Assembly: GCA_030589835.1 (NCBI GenBank)
Contig: JAUUZS010000181.1
Span: 1-7,923 of the forward strand
Direction: 5' to 3'
From: Cyclobacteriaceae bacterium
GTDB lineage: Bacteria; Bacteroidota; Bacteroidia; Cytophagales; Cyclobacteriaceae
Length of the DNA stretch: 7,923 bases
Part shown: positions 1 to 5,878 of the stretch, in pieces
How positions within the stretch are numbered: the first letter of the stretch is position 1
Layout of the letters: each line of letters begins with the position of its first letter
Program-made: the position numbers and the translations under genes
The notes under the pieces: model-generated
Seen by the model: only the letters and a program-made list of their open reading frames with translations
What the model was told of the DNA's origin: nothing
Database searches by the model: none

Positions 1-500
1 ATAATTCCTAAGAGCCGGATATCTTTTAAGGTATATTTACTTCCATTAATCAACGATAGTCCATAAAATATAAGAAAGGAGGGTGCAACAATGCCGTAAT
101 AACCACGACTTACAAGGATGAGAATAAACAATCCACCGGATATTAGTGGTATAGATAAATTTGTTACCAGGTTTATAAATCCTTCATCAGAAAAGCTAAA
201 AGACTTTCGCTTATTCTTTTTTGCCGTAAGCCAAATTCCTGTGCTCAGTGCCAGGATAAATACCAAACCCGCCACAACAGCCAATTTTATTATAGTAGCA
301 CTTTCATTCACATATACCTCTCTGACTCCTAAAAGAGATCGTTCCAGATAGACAATTCGATAGGAGATAAATGATCCGATTAATGCATAAATCCCGGCCA
401 TAATTCCGGAAAGTCCGCTTAGCGAAATAAAGTTGGAAGACCGCTCCATGATGTGGCGGATCTCTGATATATCCTCAAGGTAATCTTTTGTCTGCTTCAT
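1..500 (-). CDS. Multi-pass membrane protein of unknown function (N-terminal part, runs off left edge)
   Basis: Reading leftwards from the ATG at 500-498 gives 166 codons without a stop up to the window edge, so the C-terminus is missing. The protein starts with a short charged, probably cytoplasmic segment (MKQTKDYLEDISEIRHIMER). Four hydrophobic segments follow at about residues 24-50, 70-93, 112-132 and 136-153. A basic loop (KKNKRK, about 94-99) lies between the second and third. No catalytic motif is visible. From memory, similar small membrane proteins occur in Bacteroidota next to a winged-helix regulator gene, which would lie off the window to the left; this is recollection and cannot be checked here. 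The start is supported by a promoter about 20 bases upstream and by the N-terminal charge pattern. No strong Shine-Dalgarno sequence is present, which is common in this phylum. Being a gene is well supported; function is unknown. Confidence 0.8.
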   Translation of the reverse strand, partial: MKQTKDYLEDISEIRHIMERSSNFISLSGLSGIMAGIYALIGSFISYRIVYLERSLLGVREVYVNESATIIKLAVVAGLVFILALSTGIWLTAKKNKRKSFSFSDEGFINLVTNLSIPLISGGLFILILVSRGYYGIVAPSFLIFYGLSLINGSKYTLKDIRLLGI

Positions 501-509
501 ATTAAAAGT

Positions 510-526
510 ACTTTGAAATACAAAGT
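510..526. promoter_or_regulatory. Inverted repeat ACTTTG-N5-CAAAGT, candidate operator
   Basis: Perfect 6-base arms (510-515 and 521-526) flank a 5-base AT spacer. The repeat overlaps the -7 box and the predicted transcription start of the membrane-protein gene, the position expected for a repressor site. The right arm necessarily shares its sequence with the TTTG of the -7 box, so part of the symmetry could be coincidence. No regulator gene that would bind it is visible in the window. Confidence 0.4.
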
Positions 527-550
527 TAAATGAATTATTTGGATTTCAAA
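521..550 (-). promoter_or_regulatory. Bacteroidota-type promoter of the membrane-protein gene
   Basis: On the minus strand a -7 box TAACTTTG (528-521) fits TAnnTTTG exactly. A TTTG (550-547) lies upstream with an 18-base spacer, close to the usual -33/-7 spacing in Bacteroidota. Transcription would begin near 515-512, leaving a leader of roughly 12-15 bases before the ATG at 500. It sits in the 74-base gap after the response-regulator stop, so the membrane-protein gene probably has its own transcript even though it lies on the same strand as the operon before it. Confidence 0.6.
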
Positions 551-574
551 ATAAATTTTGTGGAAGTTGTTTTA

Positions 575-1273
575 CTAAGGCTTCTCCTCCAGCCGATACC
601 CCACGCCATGCACATTTTTAATAGCCAGAGAAGTATCAGAAATCAGGTATTTACGTAGCTTAGAAATAAACACATCCATAGATCGGGCTACGAAATATCC
701 ATCATCTTCCCAGATGGTTTTCATGATCACATCGCGTTCTACTATCTGGTTTTTATGCTGGACAAGAAACTTCAGCAACCGCGCTTCTTTGTTCGTGAGT
801 TTTGATGATTTTCCGTTTATCGAGAGGATTTGATTTTTGAAGTCAAACTGTGATTCTCCAAACGTAAAATGATGACATTGGTCAGCTGTAGTGGGCTGGT
901 GGTAAACCCGCTTCAAAACCGCTTCAACACGAAGTAGAAATTCTTCCAGGCTAAAGGGTTTGGTGATGTAGTCATCTCCGCCAAGTTTAAATCCTTTGAT
1001 CCGATCTTCTTTTTGGCTTTTTGCAGTCAAAAAAATAATCGGAATAAGCTGATTGTATTTCCTGATGTCTTTGGCAAGTGCAAATCCGTCTTTGAGGGGT
1101 AGCATCACATCAAATATACAGAGGTGATAGTTGTCGTTATGAAAAGCGGTAGTTCCTTTAGCTCCATCCCTGCACAGCCGCACATGATATCCAGCCATCT
1201 CCAAATTATCCTTAAGCATAAAGCCCAGGTTGTCATCGTCTTCGACCAAGAGGAGTTTATAATTGGAAGACAT
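575..1273 (-). CDS. OmpR-family response regulator, RprY-like
   Basis: A 232-residue transcription factor of normal length for the OmpR/PhoB family. The receiver domain (about 4-122) has the acidic pocket E11/D12/D13, the phosphoacceptor D55 in FDVMLPLKDG, the switch residue T83 in FLTAK and the conserved lysine K105 in ITKPFS. A winged-helix DNA-binding domain follows (about 135-230), with the recognition-helix region ARSMDVFISKLRKYL (196-210) and the terminal hairpin VHGVGYRL. The KTIW, ARSMDVFISKLRKYL and VHGVGYRL stretches resemble RprY of Bacteroides, so I place it in that subgroup; this rests on remembered sequence, not on an alignment. Its ATG directly follows the kinase stop codon (TAAATG), so it is translated from the same mRNA and probably coupled to the kinase. 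The partner is the kinase encoded just upstream. Target genes are unknown; the phased repeats upstream of the operon are a possible binding site. Confidence 0.95.
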   Translation of the reverse strand: MSSNYKLLLVEDDDNLGFMLKDNLEMAGYHVRLCRDGAKGTTAFHNDNYHLCIFDVMLPLKDGFALAKDIRKYNQLIPIIFLTAKSQKEDRIKGFKLGGDDYITKPFSLEEFLLRVEAVLKRVYHQPTTADQCHHFTFGESQFDFKNQILSINGKSSKLTNKEARLLKFLVQHKNQIVERDVIMKTIWEDDGYFVARSMDVFISKLRKYLISDTSLAIKNVHGVGYRLEEKP

Positions 1274-2536
1274 TTATTTGAACGGAAGGTAAATGTCGAA
1301 TTGCGATCCGCTGTTCACTTCACTTTGCAGCGTGACCGTTCCTTTATGCGCTTCAATAATGGTTTTTACATAACTCAGGCCTAAGCCAAATCCTTTCACA
1401 TTATGGATGTCACCTGTCGGAACACGAAAAAATTTATCAAATACATACTTTTGAAAGTCCTCTTTGATGCCGATGCCTGCATCTTTGATGGAAATTAGCA
1501 AACCTTCTTTTTCGTTTCGGGTAGATATACTGATTTCCGGTCTGTCTTTGGAATACTTTTCTGCATTGTCCAGTACATTATAAACGGTATTGGTAAGATG
1601 GAATTCATCGGCGAGTAACTCCGAATGGGCAGCATTCAACTCTACTTTAAACGTGCCAGCCTTTTCATTGATGCGCAAACCGACACTTTCCGATAGCTTG
1701 TTGATAAGCTTATGAATATTCACCAATTTGAGGTCTAGTCGTAGTTCATTTTTATCGACCGTCCCCATTTGAAGTACCCTTTCTACCTGGGATTTTAATC
1801 GCTGATTTTCACTATGAATTATGTGGTAATATCTACTCTGTTTGGCAGCATCCACTTTATTTCCTTTTAATGCTTCACTTGCCAGTTCGATGTTTGCAAT
1901 AGGAGTTTTGAATTCATGGGTGAGGTTGTCGATGAAATCTTCCTTGATTTCTGCAAGCCGTCTTTCCTTCAGCATGGTGAGGATGGCATATACGAAAAAA
2001 GCAACCATCAGTAAAAGAACCGCTGAAGAAAAAATCCAGATTTTGAGTCCTCCCGCAATCACCGAAAATTTATTTGGAAAGTAGATCGCGAAATTGCTTT
2101 TTTCTGCGATCAGATTGTGATCGGAATCATTGGCATGATCTATTTGCCATTGAATGGTGGCAGGGATATAGGCGCCATATACCAGTGTATCGTCTTTTGC
2201 TTTGTAAATACCCAACTCATAAGCTGCTTTAAGCTGTCGAATTCCCAGTTCATTTTTCAGTAAACTGTCCAGTAGTTCGGGGTTGATTGGCGAGTTGAGT
2301 TCTGCAAAAAAGAAGTTGGAGGACAGTTGCCTGATATGGGTTTCCGTTGCTTTGAAAGTTGAATTATTGGCAACAATCGAATCGGCAATATTTTTTAATG
2401 CCACCTGGACACTGTGGTTAAATTGCCTTTCCTCTATATTGAAAGCTCGATTTAGCCAAAAGCCCTGCACGACCAGTAAACCCATCATCACATTAGATCC
2501 AAAAAAAATGACTTGCCGCAGGTTTTTTCTTCCCAT
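1274..2536 (-). CDS. Membrane sensor histidine kinase, RprX-like
   Basis: A 420-residue inner-membrane kinase, complete. TM1 is at about residues 8-28 and TM2 at about 163-188; between them lies a periplasmic sensor region of roughly 135 residues with no motif I recognise. The DHp helix carries the phosphoacceptor H207 in NLTHEFKTP. The ATP-binding domain has the N box (N320 and N324 in NVLDNAEKYS), the G1 box DAGIGI (352-357), the F box FDKFFR (366-371) and the G2 box GFGLGLSYV (382-390), so all catalytic elements are intact. TM2 ends only about 19 residues before H207, leaving no room for a HAMP domain, so the signal must pass directly from TM2 to the DHp helix. It is the first gene of a two-gene operon and should phosphorylate the regulator encoded next. 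The stimulus is unknown. The start puts basic residues (GRKNLR) just before TM1, as expected for the cytoplasmic side. Confidence 0.94.
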   Translation of the reverse strand: MGRKNLRQVIFFGSNVMMGLLVVQGFWLNRAFNIEERQFNHSVQVALKNIADSIVANNSTFKATETHIRQLSSNFFFAELNSPINPELLDSLLKNELGIRQLKAAYELGIYKAKDDTLVYGAYIPATIQWQIDHANDSDHNLIAEKSNFAIYFPNKFSVIAGGLKIWIFSSAVLLLMVAFFVYAILTMLKERRLAEIKEDFIDNLTHEFKTPIANIELASEALKGNKVDAAKQSRYYHIIHSENQRLKSQVERVLQMGTVDKNELRLDLKLVNIHKLINKLSESVGLRINEKAGTFKVELNAAHSELLADEFHLTNTVYNVLDNAEKYSKDRPEISISTRNEKEGLLISIKDAGIGIKEDFQKYVFDKFFRVPTGDIHNVKGFGLGLSYVKTIIEAHKGTVTLQSEVNSGSQFDIYLPFK

Positions 2537-2540
2537 AGAG

Positions 2541-2548
2541 CAAATATA
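2541..2548 (-). promoter_or_regulatory. Candidate -7 box of the kinase-regulator operon
   Basis: TATATTTG on the minus strand fits TAnnTTTG exactly and ends four bases (CTCT) before the kinase ATG at 2536. If used, transcription would start at or within a few bases of the ATG, giving a leaderless or nearly leaderless mRNA. No TTG-like -33 box lies at the expected distance, so this promoter may depend on an activator. A chance match is possible in AT-rich DNA. Confidence 0.4.
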
Positions 2549-2576
2549 AAAACTTAAACGACTGAGGTATAATTTT

Positions 2577-2613
2577 TTAACATTTCATTAACACATTTTT
2601 ACACTGTTTTAAC
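2577..2613. promoter_or_regulatory. Four helically phased TTA(A)C direct repeats, candidate OmpR-family binding array
   Basis: On the plus strand TTAACA (2577), TTAACA (2588), TTACAC (2599) and TTAACC (2609) recur at steps of 11, 11 and 10 bases, about one DNA turn each. Direct half-sites about 11 bases apart are the known layout for OmpR/PhoB-family regulators, and the divergent operon encodes such a regulator. Relative to a start near 2536 the array spans about -41 to -77, a typical activator position. Binding by this regulator is inferred. The third unit is degenerate. Confidence 0.45.
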
Positions 2614-2614
2614 C

Positions 2615-2642
2615 TTTGGAGATGCGGCCTTCGATACTATTG
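2615..2642 (+). promoter_or_regulatory. Weak candidate promoter for the DUF2723 gene
   Basis: TTTG (2615-2618) and TACTATTG (2635-2642, one mismatch to TAnnTTTG) are separated by 16 bases, shorter than usual. Transcription would start near 2648, giving a leader of about 18 bases. A second weak -7 candidate, AACCTTTG (2611-2618, one mismatch), overlaps the end of the phased repeats. Neither is convincing, but some promoter must lie in this 129-base gap, because the neighbouring upstream gene is divergent. Confidence 0.22.
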
Positions 2643-2655
2643 TTGCTCACAAAAC

Positions 2656-2659
2656 AGGA
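2656..2659 (+). promoter_or_regulatory. Shine-Dalgarno-like AGGA of the DUF2723 gene
   Basis: AGGA lies six bases before the ATG at 2666, in an A-rich context. It supports this ATG over the internal methionines at residues 26 and 38, which would remove part or all of the first hydrophobic segments. Confidence 0.45.
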
Positions 2660-2665
2660 TAACAT

Positions 2666-5600
2666 ATGCAGCTTTTTAATAAAAATAATCTACGCTTTCT
2701 TGTCTTAAGTCTGATATTGATTGCAATCGGTTTTTTAAGCATGAAGCTCGAAAATGGAGCATTAGGTATTGGGTTCATGGCACTGACGATCGCGCCAATT
2801 CTGATCTTAAGCGGATATATCCTGGGGATTATATCCATTTTTTATGGATCCATTCGTATGGAGAAATGGAAGCACCAATTGCCCATAATAATCAGCGGAT
2901 GGGGAGTCTTTTTCATTTCTTTGGTGGTGTATATGCGCACAATGGAAGACACCGCAAGCTTGTGGGATTGTGCTGAATTTATAGCCTGTGCGTACAAACT
3001 GCAAGTCCCTCATGCTCCGGGAGCGCCACTTTTTCTTATGATCGGGAGGGTATTTTCATTATTGTCTTTTGGGGATCCACTGCGAGTCGCTTATTGGGTA
3101 AACATGACTTCTGGATTAAGCAGTGCTTTTGCGGTGATGTTTACATTTTGGTCCGTAGTAATGCTCTCAAAAAGAATACATTCAAACGCAACAGATTTCT
3201 CATTGATATTGGCCAGTGTGGTTGGTGCATTTTGCATTGCTTTTGCCGATTCATTTTGGTATTCAGCTGTTGAGGCAGAAACCTATGCTATGGCTACTTT
3301 ATTCATTTCCATGTGTATTTGGTCGATCTTAAAATGGAGCCATGCGAAAGACCAGGTTTCAGAAAGTAAATGGTTGATCTTTATTTTATATTCTTTAGGA
3401 TTATCCGTTGGCGTGCATCCAATGAGTTTGCTAGTATTACCTTCCCTGGCATTGATAATGGTATTTAAGTATTATGCCTTTTCCTGGAAATATCTCGTTT
3501 CCGGAATTGCAATCGGCTCAGCCAGTATATTTTTCCTCAACCATGTGGTGTTGTTTGGGTTGCCGGATGCTATGAAATATTTCGATATATTTTTTGTCAA
3601 TGTGCTGGGATTCCCATTTTATAGTGGTGCGATTACATTCTGTATGATAATGCTGGGTGCCGGAGTTTATGGATTCCGTTGGAGCCAAAGCATGCAGAAG
3701 AAAATCATTGGTCTTTCTATCGTTGGACTTTTGTATTTTTTAATTGGATACTCATCTTATTTTATGATTATCATTCGCTCTCAGGCCAATACTTCAATAG
3801 ATGAAAACAACCCTGAAAATTTAGTTTCCCTGGCTTCTTATCTAAAAAGAGAATCCTACGGCACCAGACCGTTTTTGTACGGGCCAAATTACACCACTAA
3901 AATAAAATCTTATAATCAGGGGAGCCCCATTTATTCTAAGGGAAAAAATAAATATGAAATTTCTGATTATAAAACCGACTATGAATATCATAAGTCTGAT
4001 ATGACGATTTTTCCAAGGATATACAGCAATCAGGATAATCACATCACGACATACAAACAATGGACGGGGCTGAAAGACGGCCAAAAACCAAGATTTATTG
4101 ATAACCTGAAATTTTTGTTTCGATACCAGTTTGGACACATGTATCTGAGGTATTTGATGTTTAATTTTTCGGGCAGGGCCAGTGAAATACAACATGCTGA
4201 ATGGTTGAGCCCAATAGATGTGTTTAAGAAAATACCCTCTGTTCTGGCAGAAAATAAAGCAAGAAATAATTTCTTGATGCTGCCATTTCTTTTGGGAATT
4301 TTCGGCATGTTTTATCAATATAAAAATAACAGAAGTGGTTTTTGGGTAGTATTTACACTTTTTCTATTCATGGGATTAATCCTGGTTTTCTATCTGAATT
4401 CCCCACCGAACGAACCACGAGAACGGGATTACATTTATGTGGGATCCTATTTAGCTTTCGCATATTGGTGCGGAATTGGGAGTATGGGAATCATGGAATA
4501 TCTTGGAAAAGTAATAAATGGCAGACTGAAGATTCTGGGAATCATGCTTGTTTTAATCCCGCTGCTCATGCTTGTCGAAGGCTATGACGATCATGACCGG
4601 TCAGGGAGAACCTTACAGGTGGATCATGCCCGGAATACCCTGGCAAGCTGTGCGCCAAATGCAATCCTTTTTACCGGCGGGGACAATGACACTTTTCCCT
4701 TATGGTATGTACAAGAGGTAGAAGGCTTCAGGACGGATGTCAGGGTGATTGTCCTCAGTTATTTCAATGCAGATTGGTATATCGACCAGATGAGAAGGCA
4801 GGTTTACGCATCTGCCCCATTACCGTTTTCGCTGGAGTACAGACATTACCGTCAAGGAGGATTGAATGATGCATTGCCCTTTGTTGAGAATGCGCAAATA
4901 AAAGGGGCAATAAACCTTCATCGATTTATGGACCTAATCCGATCAGAAAATAAAGCCCTTCAAGTGGCAATGACTGGCGGCTCAAGTTACAATTCAATTC
5001 CCTCAAGGACATTTTATCTAGATATTGATAAGAATTTGGTCAGGAATAAAAAAATTGTCCCCTCAAAATATCAGCATACTATCCCTACAAAAATGAAGCT
5101 CACCTGGACAGGAAATTATATGGAGAAAAGCACTTTTATGGTGTTGCACCTGATCGCTAACAACGATTGGGAGCGACCGCTATACTTTAATCTAACCTCC
5201 TTGAACTCCATTTCACTAGATCTCAAAAAGCATGTATTGCAGGAAGGATCGGTTTACAGATTATTGCCAATCACTCTGGATGTTCCAGCGGCCATCAATT
5301 CAGAAATGATGTATTCCAACTTGATGGTCAAATCACAGTACCGGGATTTGGAAGATCAAAATGTGTATTACAACCATGAAGATTTTCAATTGAGGATATT
5401 GCAAAATATGAAGGGGAATTACAATACCCTGGCGCATGAATTATTAAAGGAACGTGAGGATAAAAAGGCCATGGAAGTCGTGAATTTTATCTATACAAAT
5501 TTTCAGGGGAAAAACATTAAATCAGATATTTCTTTAGTGAGTTCTATAGACTTATTATTCAGGGTAGGCGAAAAAGAAAAGGCCAATATGCTGGGGAAAA

Positions 5601-5794
5601 GGCTATTTGAAAACAGTAAAAATTGGCTTGAATACTATCAGGATCAAAGATTATTACAAACCAGTAATGGACAAATGCAATTATATACGTTAAGGCAATT
5701 GCATGAGGTATGTAGGATTCATGGCAGTTATTCATTGGCCGAAAAGTGTTTATCAAAACTAAACCTGTTTCTTTCATATTTGCCTGATCGATAA
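2666..5794 (+). CDS. DUF2723 / TMEM260-like multi-pass membrane glycosyltransferase (predicted)
   Basis: A complete 1042-residue integral membrane protein of the DUF2723 family. The core begins near residue 78 (GWGVFFISLVVYM) and shows the family signature around WDCAEFIACAYKLQV and HAPGAPLF (100-123), then VEAETYAM (about 202), IDENNPENL (about 378), RERDYIYVGSY (about 585) and GGDNDTFPLWYVQEVEG (about 670). The acidic pair in DCAEF lies in the first loop, where GT-C glycosyltransferases place catalytic residues. Hydrophobic helices fill about residues 11-370 and 535-640. The C-terminal part (about 660-1042) is mostly soluble, and its last 150 residues look helical and TPR-like. The human homologue TMEM260 is an O-mannosyltransferase; a protein O-glycosylation role here is inferred by family, and donor and acceptor are unknown. 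Two extra hydrophobic segments (about 11-27 and 34-60) precede the usual core. The gene is divergent from the two-component operon and shares its 129-base upstream region. Confidence 0.9.
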   Translation: MQLFNKNNLRFLVLSLILIAIGFLSMKLENGALGIGFMALTIAPILILSGYILGIISIFYGSIRMEKWKHQLPIIISGWGVFFISLVVYMRTMEDTASLWDCAEFIACAYKLQVPHAPGAPLFLMIGRVFSLLSFGDPLRVAYWVNMTSGLSSAFAVMFTFWSVVMLSKRIHSNATDFSLILASVVGAFCIAFADSFWYSAVEAETYAMATLFISMCIWSILKWSHAKDQVSESKWLIFILYSLGLSVGVHPMSLLVLPSLALIMVFKYYAFSWKYLVSGIAIGSASIFFLNHVVLFGLPDAMKYFDIFFVNVLGFPFYSGAITFCMIMLGAGVYGFRWSQSMQKKIIGLSIVGLLYFLIGYSSYFMIIIRSQANTSIDENNPENLVSLASYLKRESYGTRPFLYGPNYTTKIKSYNQGSPIYSKGKNKYEISDYKTDYEYHKSDMTIFPRIYSNQDNHITTYKQWTGLKDGQKPRFIDNLKFLFRYQFGHMYLRYLMFNFSGRASEIQHAEWLSPIDVFKKIPSVLAENKARNNFLMLPFLLGIFGMFYQYKNNRSGFWVVFTLFLFMGLILVFYLNSPPNEPRERDYIYVGSYLAFAYWCGIGSMGIMEYLGKVINGRLKILGIMLVLIPLLMLVEGYDDHDRSGRTLQVDHARNTLASCAPNAILFTGGDNDTFPLWYVQEVEGFRTDVRVIVLSYFNADWYIDQMRRQVYASAPLPFSLEYRHYRQGGLNDALPFVENAQIKGAINLHRFMDLIRSENKALQVAMTGGSSYNSIPSRTFYLDIDKNLVRNKKIVPSKYQHTIPTKMKLTWTGNYMEKSTFMVLHLIANNDWERPLYFNLTSLNSISLDLKKHVLQEGSVYRLLPITLDVPAAINSEMMYSNLMVKSQYRDLEDQNVYYNHEDFQLRILQNMKGNYNTLAHELLKEREDKKAMEVVNFIYTNFQGKNIKSDISLVSSIDLLFRVGEKEKANMLGKRLFENSKNWLEYYQDQRLLQTSNGQMQLYTLRQLHEVCRIHGSYSLAEKCLSKLNLFLSYLPDR

Positions 5795-5878
5795 TCTCTG
5801 ATTCCGGAATTTCATTTTTATTAAAATAAAATAGTTTCTAAATTGGCAGTAGAACGCATTTAGGGGATTATTTTATTT

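Noticed and set aside
118..351. 77-codon open frame on the plus strand
   Set aside because: It lies wholly antisense to the membrane-protein gene, whose hydrophobic segments and promoter are coherent on the minus strand. It has no ribosome binding site or recognisable motif.
1124..1384. 86-codon plus-strand frame across the kinase-regulator junction
   Set aside because: Antisense shadow of two well-supported coding regions with intact family motifs.
1842..2549. Two plus-strand frames (1842-2084 and 2283-2549)
   Set aside because: Both are antisense to the histidine kinase and have low-complexity translations without domain character.
2647..3013. Two minus-strand frames over the start of the DUF2723 gene
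   Set aside because: Antisense shadows. The plus-strand frame carries the family signature.
3842..4318. 158-codon minus-strand frame, and an overlapping 89-codon frame
   Set aside because: Antisense to conserved DUF2723 sequence. The length is explained by codon bias of the real gene, and no start signal was seen.
4342..4587. 81-codon plus-strand frame inside the DUF2723 gene
   Set aside because: It is in another frame of a strongly conserved segment (RERDYIYVGSY region), with no independent start signal.
5801..5831. Palindrome ATTCCGGAAT (5801-5810) followed by an AT-only inverted repeat, considered as a terminator
   Set aside because: The palindrome has no loop and would form only a three-pair stem; the AT-only dyad is too weak. 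No GC-rich stem with a T tract is present, so no terminator is called in the 84-base gap.
5843..5876. TTG (5843) and TATTTTAT (5869) as a promoter of the PAS gene
   Set aside because: The spacer is 23 bases and the -7 box has two mismatches, so the match is no better than chance in AT-rich DNA. Read-through from the DUF2723 gene is equally possible.
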